A stretch of 64,000 nucleotides of DNA from Mesorhizobium wenxiniae (GTDB taxonomy: Bacteria; Pseudomonadota; Alphaproteobacteria; Rhizobiales; Rhizobiaceae), in assembly GCF_002284535.1 (NCBI RefSeq), contig NZ_NPKH01000027.1, forward strand, positions 62,001 to 126,000. Reading direction: 5' to 3'. The translations under genes and the position numbers were made by a program. The notes beneath the pieces were generated by a model that saw only the letters and a program-made list of their open reading frames with translations, ran no database searches and was not told where the DNA came from. This document shows positions 31,713 through 42,886 of the stretch, one piece after another (the stretch's first letter is position 1; each line of letters opens with the position of its first letter).

Positions 31713-32213
31713 TTATTTCGCGAATTTGGCGGTAAGTGCGCCGGCCACAGCCGCCGGCACGAAGGGGCGGATGTCGCCTCCCATGGAGGCTATCTGACGG
31801 ACAAGTGTGGCGGTAATGGTTCGCACCGAAGGGCTGGCGGGCAGAAAAACTGTCTGCAGTTCCGGCGCCATCGTCTCGTTCATGCCGGCCATCTGCATCT
31901 CGTAGTCGAGATCGGTGCCGTCGCGCAGGCCGCGGATCATGATCGAGGCGCCCTGCTTCCTGGCCGCGTCGATGACCAGCCCGTCGAAAGCGACAATCTT
32001 GATGCGCGCGCCGTCGCGGCCAAATTCGGCCTTCGTCGCTGCTTCGATGAGGCCGACCCGTTCCTCGAACGAAAACAGCGGCTTTTTGCCGGGATGAATG
32101 CCGATCGCCGCATAGACTTTGTCCGCCACGGCCAGCGACGCCTTCAGCACATCGAGATGGCCGTTGGTCAGCGGGTCGAAGGAGCCGGCATAAAGGGCGA
32201 TGCGTTCGGTCAT
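31713..32213 (-). CDS. coaD: Phosphopantetheine adenylyltransferase
   Basis: A 166-residue nucleotidyltransferase for the fourth step of CoA synthesis. The N-terminal [17 protein letters not shown] holds the HxGH-type motif (TNGH), [14 protein letters not shown] is the substrate loop and TATLVRQIA is the late ATP-binding segment (usually SSSLVR). First gene of the coaD-ppiA-ppiB-hyp-queA-tgt series. Confidence 0.95.
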   Translation of the reverse strand: MTERIALYAGSFDPLTNGHLDVLKASLAVADKVYAAIGIHPGKKPLFSFEERVGLIEAATKAEFGRDGARIKIVAFDGLVIDAARKQGASIMIRGLRDGTDLDYEMQMAGMNETMAPELQTVFLPASPSVRTITATLVRQIASMGGDIRPFVPAAVAGALTAKFAK

Positions 32214-32270
32214 GGCAGGTGCTTCTAGCGAGCCTCTCTCGCAAAGGCAAATCCGATCAGCGAGCCGCCA

Positions 32271-32372
32271 ATGCATGTCGCCCAAAAGTGTGCAGCGGTT
32301 TTGGACAACGACATGCACCCAAACAGAGCCTCAAAGCGCAACGCCTGAGCCACGGTAATCGCGATGCGCTTT
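32271..32372. repeat. Palindromic intergenic repeat, copy B
   Basis: A diverged copy of the element at 7059-7160: GCATGTCG...CGACATGC arms (32273-32316) enclosing AAAAGTGTGCAGCGGTTTT, followed by AAAGCGCAACGC (32333-32344) and GCGATGCGCTTT (32361-32372). It lies upstream of coaD. Compensating changes keep the stems (CAACGC/GCGATG with a wobble), which suggests the folded form matters or was inherited with the element. Confidence 0.8.
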
Positions 32373-32510
32373 GTGTGAACCTTTTGGCCGAGATGAACGA
32401 CCAATGCACGGGCCGATCACGAAGCCTTCACGCAGCGTTCACTAGGTTGCAGCTTCAGGAGATGAAACCAAAACCCCATTTAATCGTTGCTAGGTGCAGG
32501 AGACACGCAC

Positions 32511-32663
32511 ATGCTGATCTACATGCTCGCCACCGCAATGACCGTCGCCATGCTGATCGCCACCGTATTTGGGCTGCATCAGGAAGCAGATCGCGTCCGC
32601 GCCAAGTCCAATGCCAAGCGGTTCGGAGGTTTTGGTATCCGCAAGCCGTTTCGCCACCGCTAG
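32511..32663 (+). CDS. 50-residue small membrane protein, unknown
   Basis: An ATG at 32511 behind GCAGGAG opens a 50-codon frame: a hydrophobic N-terminal helix (MLATAMTVAMLIATVFGLH) followed by a strongly basic tail (RVRAKSNAKRFGG and IRKPFRHR), ending at a TAG at 32661. The topology, a single helix with a positive cytoplasmic tail, and the good ribosome binding site support a real small protein. It is followed by a strong hairpin shared with gyrA. No family recognised. Confidence 0.6.
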   Translation: MLIYMLATAMTVAMLIATVFGLHQEADRVRAKSNAKRFGGFGIRKPFRHR

Positions 32664-32666
32664 CTG

Positions 32667-32704
32667 TTGACGGCGCCGGCCCATCGGGCCGGCATTGCCC
32701 GTCA
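32667..32704. terminator. Bidirectional terminator downstream of gyrA and the small membrane protein gene
   Basis: TTGACGG (32667-32673) and CCGTCAA (32698-32704) flank the perfect inner stem GCCGGCCC/GGGCCGGC (32675-32682 and 32686-32693). The hairpin lies between the convergent 50-codon gene and gyrA. Confidence 0.7.
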
Positions 32705-32708
32705 AGAC

Positions 32709-35519
<2,811 letters not shown>

Positions 35520-35710
35520 ATCAGGTCACAATCTAATCGGGAATCACTCGGTGCTTATATAGGAAGCCGGGTCGAAACTCCAATATCCGCGGTAGTTTTC
35601 CAGTGTCGATTTTTGTGGTGATTTCAAAAGGATATCACTGATTGCGACGATATGGCCGAGGCGCTTTTTCGTTGCTCTCGCGGCAAAGCTCATTGTCAGG
35701 TCAATTTGCT

Positions 35711-36565
35711 TCACAACGCCGGAACGGCGGATGCGTTCGGCAATTTATCGCCTCGCCGCCGGACCCGATAGGCGCCGGGCGCCTCCCCCATCACGCGCCG
35801 GAATCGGCGGTTGAAGGTCGACAAATCGTTGAACCCCGCCTCGTAGGCGATCGTCGAGATCGCCTCGTCCGACATGCGCAGCCGCACCGCCGCCCTGTGC
35901 AGCCGGGTGTTCAGCAGGAACTGGTAGGGCGTCATGCCCGCGACGCGTCGGAACGTGCGCAGGAAATGATACGGGCTGGTCGCCGTCTCGCTTGCAAGCG
36001 CAGCAAGCGAGACCGGCCGGTCGGCATCCAGCTCAATGCGCCGCACCGCCGCCGCGACACGTTTCTCGTCGCGGCGGCTCGGCACCCGGGCAGCAGGCGT
36101 GACGCCGGAGGCGACGGCTGCGCCGGCAATCCGCAGACCGATTTCCTCAAACGCGTCGACGTCGGCCATCTCGCGTGCGGATTCCGCCTCGGCCAGCAGC
36201 GGTGCCAGCGCCGGCAAGGGCGGCAGAAGCGGCGTCTCGAAGGCCAGCTTCTTCACGCCCGGCATGTCGGCAACGATCTGTTCCATATAGGCCGGCTCGA
36301 ACTGGAAGGAGAGGCAGCGGTCGCCGGCGCCATGCTCGTGCCCACACTCATAGCACGTGCCAAGGTTGCCGAGCAGGAGCGCGCCCGGCGTCAGCATCGC
36401 ATTGCCCTGGCGTGCGCGGTAGCGGAATGTGCCATTGGTCACCACGGCGACGCAGAAATTACGGTGCTCTTCCTCGAACGGGCGATCGGAGGCGCCGGCG
36501 GTGCAGACCACGTCCAACACCTGCCAGCCTCGTCCGGACGCCAGTGTATGCGCGCTCGTTGTCAT
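35711..36565 (-). CDS. AraC family transcriptional regulator
   Basis: A 284-residue regulator when started at the ATG at 36565 (an in-frame TTG at 36592 is weaker). The N-terminal cupin-like sensing domain contains a CYECGHEHG segment with Cys and His residues that might bind a metal or oxidant. The C-terminal AraC domain has two helix-turn-helix units, SLAALASETATSPYHFLRTF and ISTIAYEAGFNDLSTFNRRF, ending in MGEAPGAYR. It is divergent from the 36652 gene, a likely regulatory target. Confidence 0.9.
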   Translation of the reverse strand: MTTSAHTLASGRGWQVLDVVCTAGASDRPFEEEHRNFCVAVVTNGTFRYRARQGNAMLTPGALLLGNLGTCYECGHEHGAGDRCLSFQFEPAYMEQIVADMPGVKKLAFETPLLPPLPALAPLLAEAESAREMADVDAFEEIGLRIAGAAVASGVTPAARVPSRRDEKRVAAAVRRIELDADRPVSLAALASETATSPYHFLRTFRRVAGMTPYQFLLNTRLHRAAVRLRMSDEAISTIAYEAGFNDLSTFNRRFRRVMGEAPGAYRVRRRGDKLPNASAVPAL

Positions 36566-36651
36566 GGCTTGAAAGATAGCAATTTTTCCCAAGCACAGAA
36601 CCCTGCCGCCGCCTATTCCCTCCAGTCTCCTGACAAGATGAGGTCGAAATC

Positions 36652-37185
36652 ATGTTCAATTCATCTTCCTTTGTCGAAGCCCTGCACAGCGACGAGCCTG
36701 CCGGGGACCTGGCCGAAAAACTGAACCTTTACGGCCGCTTCGTCGGCGCCTGGACATTCGATGCCAAGCGCCATCTCGAAGACGGCCAGGTGCTGAACGG
36801 ACGCGGCGAGGTGCATTTCGGCTGGGTTCTCGAGGGCCGCGCGATCCAGGACGTATGGATCTTGCCCGCGCGGAACACTGCCGCACAGAGCTCGCTCGGC
36901 AAATGGACCTTTTATGGCACGACACTGCGCGTCTATGACCCCGGTGTCGACGCCTGGCATATCTTCTGGAGCGATCCGCGCACCCAGTATTACAGCCGCC
37001 AGCTCGGCCGCGCCGAGGGCGGCACCATCGTCCAGCAGGGCGCCGACGGCACCGGCGCATCGGTGCGCTGGAGTTTTTCCCGCATTACCGAAAATTCGTT
37101 CCGCTGGCTGGGCGAACGCTCGCAGGACGCCGCGACCTGGCGGCTCGAAGTCGAGTTCCTGGCGCGGCGCGCGGGTGGAAGCTAA
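36652..37185 (+). CDS. Uncharacterised cytoplasmic protein (DUF1579-like)
   Basis: A 177-residue soluble protein, rich in Trp and aromatic residues (YGRFVGAWTFDA, HFGWVLEGRAIQDVW, HIFWSDPRTQYYSR), with an alternating beta-strand pattern that suggests a lipocalin-like barrel as in DUF1579 proteins. No catalytic motif is seen. Divergent, 86 bases from the AraC regulator. The function is unknown. Confidence 0.7.
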   Translation: MFNSSSFVEALHSDEPAGDLAEKLNLYGRFVGAWTFDAKRHLEDGQVLNGRGEVHFGWVLEGRAIQDVWILPARNTAAQSSLGKWTFYGTTLRVYDPGVDAWHIFWSDPRTQYYSRQLGRAEGGTIVQQGADGTGASVRWSFSRITENSFRWLGERSQDAATWRLEVEFLARRAGGS

Positions 37186-37749
37186 TCCCCAGCAAGGGAC
37201 CCGCAAGGGGGACCCTTGTGGGGGAGATGCCCGGCAGGGCAGAGGGCCTAGGGGAGTTTGGATCGCGGCTTCATTCCAGCTTGGGTTCCTCGCCCCCACG
37301 AAGTGGGGGAGAGGTGGCTCGGCGAAGCCGAGACGGAGAGGGGGACTGCGCCCTACGAAAGCCCCCTCTCCGGCCGCGGAGCCTGTCCTCGGGCTTGCCA
37401 AAGGCAAGACCCGCGGGCGGCCACCTCTCCCCCGCCTTTGGCGGGGCGAGGAACCCAAGTCTTGAGAGGTCGAGCGACAGCGCCCCCCTTCTCCTCAACC
37501 CCGCAAGGGGGGATCGGATCTCCAACATTGAACAGGATGGCGCGGCTGGCTGAGCTGCCAATCTCCCCCCTTGCGGGGGGAGATGCCAAGTGGTGGCAAA
37601 GAGGGCAGGACAGAGGGGGCGCTGTCCCTCCGGCATCAAAAGGTTGAATTTCCCGGCACGCGGGCAGTTTTCTCCACCGGTTTTCACCGCCCCTACTTTG
37701 CTCTACCAATGCTGGGGTCTCGGGCACCGCCCGGCGGGGAGGGTCAGAG
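37186..37749. repeat. GC-rich intergenic repeat block
   Basis: A 560-base spacer with no gene but several nested inverted repeats. The clearest arms are GGGTTCCTCGCCCCCAC (37284-37300) with its complement near GGCGGGGCGAGGAACCC (37440-37456), and repeated CCGCAAGGGGG/CCCCCTTGCGGGG units near 37200-37220, 37500-37512 and 37564-37582. The composition matches the rhizobial intergenic repeats built on CTCGGCGAAGCCGAG; a related block occurs at 48090-48245. Open frames through it are by-products of the GC-rich repeats. Confidence 0.75.
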
Positions 37750-38382
37750 ATGCCGAGCTTCGACAGCCTGTTCAACGCCTTCGTCACCATTCTGGTGACC
37801 ATCGACCCGCCCGGCCTGGCGCCGCTCTTCCTCGCCGTGACGCGCGGCATGAACCGCGAGGAGCGCAACCAGGTTTCCGTGCGCGCCTCTATCATTGGTT
37901 TCCTGGTGATGGCGCTGTTTGCAATCGCCGGCGCATCGATCCTGTCGGTGTTCGGTATCACGCTGCCGGCGTTCCGCGTCGCCGGCGGGTTCCTGCTGTT
38001 CTTCATCGCCTTCGAAATGGTGTTCGAGCGCCGGCAGGACCGCAAGGAGAAGATCGGCGACGTCGCCATCACCAAGGACATGATCCACAACATCGCCGCC
38101 TTTCCGCTGGCGATCCCGCTGATCGCCGGTCCGGGCGCAATTTCAGCGACCGTCCTGCTGTCCGGCTCGTTTCCAGGTTTTGGCGCGCAGGCAGCCCTTG
38201 TCGGCATCATCGCGATCTGCCTTGTCATCACCTACCTGGTTTTCGTGCTGGCCGAGCGCATCGACCGGGTCCTCGGCCAGACCGGCCGCTCGATCCTGAC
38301 CCGGCTGCTCGGCGTCATCCTGGCGGCGCTCGCCGTGCAGTTCGTCGCCGACGGCGTCAAGGCGTTGATGGCGGCTCCCTGA
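37750..38382 (+). CDS. MarC family integral membrane protein
   Basis: A 210-residue protein with six hydrophobic segments. The family signatures VTIDPPGLAPLFLAVT near the N-terminus and AFPLAIPLIAGPGAISATVLL near residue 115-135 are present. Despite the name, MarC proteins are not proven drug transporters; function is unknown. It stands alone after the repeat block. Confidence 0.92.
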   Translation: MPSFDSLFNAFVTILVTIDPPGLAPLFLAVTRGMNREERNQVSVRASIIGFLVMALFAIAGASILSVFGITLPAFRVAGGFLLFFIAFEMVFERRQDRKEKIGDVAITKDMIHNIAAFPLAIPLIAGPGAISATVLLSGSFPGFGAQAALVGIIAICLVITYLVFVLAERIDRVLGQTGRSILTRLLGVILAALAVQFVADGVKALMAAP

Positions 38383-38560
38383 ACCGACGAACAACAACGC
38401 GTTTAGTGTAGGGTGTGTACTCATACATACACGACGACCAGTCGATGAACGATGACCGGCTAGCCCGTTTCATTGGCTGCCCTTTGCTCAATCGCCCCTT
38501 AGGATCACCAAAGGTGGCTATTGAGCTACTAGCCGACGGCCGGCCCGAGAGATCATCGAT

Positions 38561-39451
38561 CTAGGGCAGCGGGATCGGCTTGTCCCTGAGTGTGCGCAAG
38601 TACGCGATCAGGTCGGCCCGTTCGGTCTCGTCCGGGACACCAGGCGTCTCCATCTTAACGCCCGGCGTGGTGAGCATGGGCCCGAAGAGATATCTGTTCA
38701 GGTCCTCGTACGTCCATACACCCTCCCAACTCAGCAAGGCGTCGGAGTAACGCATATCTGCCATAGATGCCTTGTCGCGGCCGACGACGCTCCACAAGTT
38801 CGGTCCTATTTTGTTCCGACCCTTTGGCTCGGCGTTGTGGCAAGGGCCACACACGCGGGTGAAGTAGGTTCGGCCTTTCTCGACATCGGCAGAAGCCAAC
38901 TTCATCAAGATCGGGGCTGGTGTTGGCAAGACGACGCCGTGCGACATGAGATAGTCGGCAACTTCGCGTTGCCCCCCGCGTTTTGCCAGATGGAGTGGTG
39001 TCTTGCCGTCCATTGACTTCGCATTCACGTCTGCGCCGGCCTCGACCAGAGCCTTCACGCAGTCGAAACAACCGAGAGTGACGGCGACATGGAGGGCGGA
39101 TTCGCCGCCACGGTCGGAGTTTGGATCTGCGTCCCGCTCCAGCAACAGATTTAACAGATCGATCTTGCCTATCCCCACAGCCGCCATCAGCGGGGGACCC
39201 CAAGTTGTCTGGGCGTTGACGTCCGCACCACGTTCTATGAGCAGTTTTGCCGCTTCGATGTGGCCCATCCAGACCGCAAAATAGAGCGGCGTTGCGTTTC
39301 CATCACTCTCATCTATGCCGGCGCCTGCATCGAGCGCCGCCGTGATCGCCGCGACATCGCCCTTCATGGCGGCGTCGTGAATGTCGGCGGCATGCGATAC
39401 AATCGGGATGTGTAAAAGCAGCAGTGGAATGAAGAGCAAGAACACGCGCAT
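38561..39451 (-). CDS. Secreted ankyrin-repeat/cytochrome c fusion protein
   Basis: A 296-residue exported protein started at 39451 behind GGGAGA. A Sec signal peptide (residues 1-22, ending VSHAA) is followed by four to five ankyrin repeats (to about residue 175; e.g. TPLYFAVWMGHIEAAKLLIE, ALHVAVTLGCFDCVKALVE) and then a class I cytochrome c domain with the haem motif CGPCH, NKIGPNLWSVVGR and the distal-Met segment VKMETPG. The domain order places a protein-interaction scaffold in the periplasm in front of a haem domain. Gene neighbours do not reveal the partner. Confidence 0.88.
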   Translation of the reverse strand: MRVFLLFIPLLLLHIPIVSHAADIHDAAMKGDVAAITAALDAGAGIDESDGNATPLYFAVWMGHIEAAKLLIERGADVNAQTTWGPPLMAAVGIGKIDLLNLLLERDADPNSDRGGESALHVAVTLGCFDCVKALVEAGADVNAKSMDGKTPLHLAKRGGQREVADYLMSHGVVLPTPAPILMKLASADVEKGRTYFTRVCGPCHNAEPKGRNKIGPNLWSVVGRDKASMADMRYSDALLSWEGVWTYEDLNRYLFGPMLTTPGVKMETPGVPDETERADLIAYLRTLRDKPIPLP

Positions 39452-39716
39452 CTGGCATCTCCCACGGCAAACCGCAGTAAGCGTCACGCTTTCAAGACGG
39501 CAAAAGTATACCGCGAATGCCTGATGTTAACCACGCCCATCGATGGCTCAATGAATGGTGGCAGTGCTTGAAAGAATGAAAGTTTTCCGGAAGACCGGCA
39601 GACCATACTCGGCCGACCCACCTTGCCGATCGGATGACCATATCTGGAGGCGGAGCCGATATTTGAATGTGGGCTTGCCGGGCGTTATTCAAGCTCCGAA
39701 GAACCCGAACATGTGA
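39452..39716. other. Spacer upstream of ankyrin-cytochrome gene
   Basis: About 265 bases without a convincing gene. It leads into the IS5 remnant and may contain further eroded insertion-sequence DNA, but I recognise no motif in it. Confidence 0.3.
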
Positions 39717-39850
39717 TACGCCTTCACCGACGCCGAATGGCTATTGATTGCCCCGATCCTTCCTTGCAAGCCGCGAGGCGTCCCGCGCGTGCATGACAGG
39801 CGCGTCCTGAATGGCATCTTGAGGTCTGGAGCGCCATGGCGTGATCCACG
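39717..39850 (+). pseudogene. IS5-family transposase N-terminal remnant
   Basis: Reading from 39720 gives FTDAEWLLIAPILP, KPRGVPRVHDRRVLNG and RSGAPWRDP, the conserved N-terminal start of IS5-family (IS1031/IS427-like) transposases, where NGIFWVLRSGAPWRDLP is usual. Here a few codons are missing between NGI and LRSGAPW and similarity stops at about 39850, immediately before the osmC end. There is no start codon in frame and the rest of the element is gone, so this is an eroded relic marking past insertion. Confidence 0.85.
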
Positions 39851-39884
39851 GGAAGTCTAAATATTTCAGCCCTTATTTAATCGG

Positions 39885-40310
39885 TTACTTCGCCGCTGTA
39901 TCCATAACCTCGAAATCATGCGTGACGGTGGCGGTCTTGGCCATCATCGCGGTCGCTGAGCAGTATTTTTCGATCGACAGATCGATCGCCCGCCTGACCT
40001 TGTCATGCGAAAGCGCTCGGCCCTTGACGACGAAATGCATATGGATGCGGGTGAACACCCGGGGCTCCTTCTCCGCCCGGTCGGCGTCGAGCTCGACCAC
40101 ACAGTCTTCGACCGCCTCGCGGCCCTTTTCGAGGATGTGGACGACATCATAGGCCGAGCACCCGCCAGTGCCGAGCAGCACCAGCTCCATCGGGCTCGGT
40201 CCCGGCGTTTTGCCTTCCGGTCCGAACGCAGTCCCCAGCACCACCTTGTGACCGCTGCCGGACTCGCCGACAAAAGTGCGCTCCTCGACCCATTTGATCC
40301 GTGCTTTCAC
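39885..40310 (-). CDS. OsmC family peroxiredoxin-like protein
   Basis: A 141-residue protein started at the GTG at 40310 (VKARIKWVEERTFVG). The two redox Cys are in GTGGCSAYDVV and EKYCSATAMM, at the separation used by OsmC/Ohr enzymes, which reduce organic hydroperoxides. A longer frame to 40337 adds residues not seen in the family. It is of the YhfA/OsmC-like branch rather than Ohr by overall pattern, though this is uncertain. It lies between an IS remnant and the YcaO-TfuA locus. Confidence 0.88.
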   Translation of the reverse strand: MKARIKWVEERTFVGESGSGHKVVLGTAFGPEGKTPGPSPMELVLLGTGGCSAYDVVHILEKGREAVEDCVVELDADRAEKEPRVFTRIHMHFVVKGRALSHDKVRRAIDLSIEKYCSATAMMAKTATVTHDFEVMDTAAK

Positions 40311-40998
40311 CTGACACGTCCTTTCACCGCACACCACTCAAACGCACCCACGTCCCGAAAATCAGAGACAGATTTACGGGACGCCAATGCGTGGCCTCAA
40401 GGAGCTGGGTGTCAGCTCGCACAGAGCCGCTCGCTCCGAGGGATCAGTACGGAAGGGTGGAACGGTCGCCGTCAATTTTCCGAAGTTCCCAGACTGCTGG
40501 CACCATACGCACGTTCCATCAAGCACTCGATCCCAGAATGTAAATAATTGCCGCGCAGCGAGCCCCTTTTGCAAGCAAACTTTACATTTTCTGATTCGGT
40601 GCCCAACTAGTCGCCTCTTTCGGCATCGTCACAAGGGGATTGGAAAGGCCGAGCGGCGCAGCCACGTGGAATTTCCAATTCAAACGTGGCGATTAAAATC
40701 CTGAGAGACGGACGCGCCAACGAAGGTACCGAATTCAGTACCGGCGCACGCGACGCATCCGCGGTCCGCCGCGCATCTGCCCGCCTGCAAAATGTCCCCT
40801 CCTCAGATCGCATTCAGGTGTCGGCGTTTAAAGAGCGCGCGAGCGGGAAGCCGAACAAGAAGTCCAAGCCAATGGCGGCCTAAACCTTAGCTATTGCTAA
40901 TGGAATTTTTTAGTAGCAATATAGCCCGCATTGGTAAGTATCTTAAGCTGCATAATTGCGCAAGTTTCTTGATCGCGTTTCGGTGAGGGGAGACTTTC
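40311..40998. other. Long spacer upstream of the YcaO-TfuA locus
   Basis: 688 bases with no convincing gene. Two open frames (40387-40704 and 40686-40883, the latter a GTG-started 65-residue, Arg/Lys/Ser-rich peptide without Cys) lack ribosome binding sites and recognisable domains; the second is the only small frame here that might be considered as a precursor. The last 110 bases (40885-40980) are conspicuously A+T-rich (TTAGCTATTGCTAATGG, TTTTTTAGTAGCAATATAG) with an inverted TAGCTATTGCTA/TAGTAGCAATATAG-like pair, and probably hold the promoter of the 40999 gene. Confidence 0.5.
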
Positions 40999-41706
40999 AT
41001 GGCTAGAGTGGGCCAAGACGACTATTGTGAACAATACTCATCAGACGATGATGAGGTGATGGCCAACATATCGGTCGGGAACGAAGAGTTTTACGTCCGT
41101 TACAGGCACTGGCGGGAGGCGGGAGAACCCGATTCCCCATTGATCATGCTGAACATTTTCGGGGCGGTTGACGAAGCCGAAGCCAAGCTCAAGCTCGGTA
41201 AAGACATGAGCGGGAAAGGCGGCATCCTCAAGAAGGACTGCGCAGTATTCAACACGTTTGTCTCCAAACACAGAAGAGCCAGACCCGCATTCGACGAAAA
41301 TTTCGCGTCAAATCTCGAGTTTTTCAAAACGCCTGGCGGCAATCCCGCGCTAAAGGCGTTTCGGGCAACGCTCGCCAAATATTTCTCGGGGCTCGACCTG
41401 TCCGACGATGAAAAGTACATAATCAACGGCGCTTTGTTCGTACGGGTCGACATTGATCCGGTCGTCGGCACCGGAGACAGACGCCTGTTCGCAATCCCTG
41501 CGTACGCCCTGCTCGCATATGACCAGAACCTGAAAGACAAGGCTTGGGACCTGATCGACGAACGGATCGGCAAGGCGCTCGATGCGGTGCGAAGCAACGT
41601 CATAAACGTAACGGGCGCGGTGCATCTCAGGCTAGGCGACGATGATTACCCCATTTACGAACCGATCGTCATTGGAGACGGAATGGTCATCATGGGCAGG
41701 GCCTAA
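40999..41706 (+). CDS. Unknown 235-residue protein, first gene of the YcaO-TfuA locus
   Basis: A soluble, acidic protein begun at an ATG with an excellent GAGGGGAG ribosome binding site. Visible features: an acidic N-terminus with DDYCEQYSSDDDE, one further Cys in KKDCAVF, a Gly/Lys-rich KDMSGKGGILKKD loop, and a hydrophobic AIPAYALLAYD segment. It looks globular rather than like a short leader-core precursor. No family recognised. Its 3' end overlaps the YcaO gene by 65 bases, so the two are translationally linked, and it may be the substrate, a chaperone or an effector for the thioamidation pair. Confidence 0.75.
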   Translation: MARVGQDDYCEQYSSDDDEVMANISVGNEEFYVRYRHWREAGEPDSPLIMLNIFGAVDEAEAKLKLGKDMSGKGGILKKDCAVFNTFVSKHRRARPAFDENFASNLEFFKTPGGNPALKAFRATLAKYFSGLDLSDDEKYIINGALFVRVDIDPVVGTGDRRLFAIPAYALLAYDQNLKDKAWDLIDERIGKALDAVRSNVINVTGAVHLRLGDDDYPIYEPIVIGDGMVIMGRA

Positions 41707-42886
41707 GCAACTTCCGGTCAGGACATTAACCGAACCCTTTCCAAACCGCGGCCTGCGACAAACGTTTGATGCGGCGCTTGCCTTGCGGCGTCCGGCCGGC
41801 ATCACGCGGATCGCAGACATAAGCGGGCTGGACGAAATCGGCCTCCCTGTAGTGTCGGTGGTTCGCCCAAACTCCCGATCGATGAGCGTGTCATCGGGCA
41901 AGGGAACGACCGATCTGGAGGCCCGCGTTTCCGGAGTCATGGAAGCGCTTGAACTCTTCCATGCGGAAGAATTCTCCGACTGGCTGCCGTTCGGCGAGGT
42001 CTCGCATCTTGCGGCCGCGCCAGACCTTGGCGGTTTCCCGAAATCTGTCCGACCGGGCGGCAGGTGCCAGACCGATAGCTTGCCGAGGATGACTGTCGGA
42101 TTCGACCTGTTCTCAGGAGTTCAGGCGGCGGTTCCCTTTGACCTGGTCCACGCCGATTTCTCGACTGAATCCGTCAGGAACAACGACGGCTTTCTCGTCA
42201 GCAGCAACGGCCTCGGGGGCGGAAGCTCCAGCGGCGAGGCCATAGCGCATGGACTGTGCGAGGCCGTTGAAGGCGATGCGGTCGCGCTCTACCGGACATC
42301 TTCGCCTGACTCTTTCTCCAGGATCGCCTGGGATTCGGTCGAAGACCCGACAGTGTGCCGCCTTCTGGAAGCCTGCCGCATACGCGGGGTCAGCGCCGCA
42401 GCTTGGGACATCACGACCGACGTCATGGTGCCGGCCTTCTACTGTCGGCTTGTCGAGCGCAGTAAGGGGCCATCCAGCCTTGCAAGCTCCACTGACGGGG
42501 CCGGTTGCCATCCCGATCCGGCCGTCGCGCTGAGGCGCGCTTTCATGGAGGCGATCCAGACAAGGGTGCTGCTCGTCTCGGGGGCGCGCGACGACATTCG
42601 ACCGCGGTTTTATTCCGCCAGAAGCCCTGCTTCCGAAGACAGGGGAACGGAATCCCGGTTTCCCGCGGAAACCGGTTGCCGCAGGCCGTCGGCCGACGGG
42701 ATGATCGGGTTCATCCTGGAACGACTGGAAGATGCCGGTTTCTCCCGGGCGGTAACCGTCGACCTGAAGAGCAAATCGCCGGAACTCGCGTTCGCCAGGG
42801 TTGTCGTTCCGGGTTTGGAGGGGTTTCCGCACTCTCGAGGATACAGGCCTGGAGCACGAGCGACAAAGGCAAGGCTTCGGTCATGA
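41642..42886 (+). CDS. YcaO domain protein, TfuA-associated (predicted thioamide synthetase)
   Basis: A 414-residue YcaO enzyme. The ATP/Mg region reads SNGLGGGSSSGEAIAHGLCE and EAVEGDA (usual ERDA), followed by AAWDITTD and EAIQTRVLLVSGARDD, the conserved C-terminal half of the fold. It starts with PNSRSMSVSSGKG and GVMEALELFHAE, as in YcaO proteins that partner with TfuA. YcaO enzymes phosphorylate a backbone amide; with TfuA they install thioamides. The C-terminus lacks the Pro-rich tail of azoline-forming YcaOs. ATG 41642 is the first start, inside the upstream gene; TTG 41672 is possible. It overlaps tfuA by 4 bases. Confidence 0.9.
   Translation: MITPFTNRSSLETEWSSWAGPKQLPVRTLTEPFPNRGLRQTFDAALALRRPAGITRIADISGLDEIGLPVVSVVRPNSRSMSVSSGKGTTDLEARVSGVMEALELFHAEEFSDWLPFGEVSHLAAAPDLGGFPKSVRPGGRCQTDSLPRMTVGFDLFSGVQAAVPFDLVHADFSTESVRNNDGFLVSSNGLGGGSSSGEAIAHGLCEAVEGDAVALYRTSSPDSFSRIAWDSVEDPTVCRLLEACRIRGVSAAAWDITTDVMVPAFYCRLVERSKGPSSLASSTDGAGCHPDPAVALRRAFMEAIQTRVLLVSGARDDIRPRFYSARSPASEDRGTESRFPAETGCRRPSADGMIGFILERLEDAGFSRAVTVDLKSKSPELAFARVVVPGLEGFPHSRGYRPGARATKARLRS

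Noticed and set aside
37186-37749. Genes in the GC-rich block between the 36652 gene and marC
   Set aside because: Frames are translations of inverted repeats on both strands and share no protein family.
40387-40704. 105-residue frame upstream of the YcaO-TfuA locus
   Set aside because: Mixed composition, no ribosome binding site and no recognisable domain; probably chance in a gene-poor region.
40686-40883. 65-residue frame considered as a RiPP precursor for the YcaO-TfuA pair
   Set aside because: GTG start without ribosome binding site, no leader-core pattern, no Cys or Gly-rich core, and 115 bases of separate A+T-rich promoter-like sequence before the 235-residue gene. It is not excluded, only unsupported.
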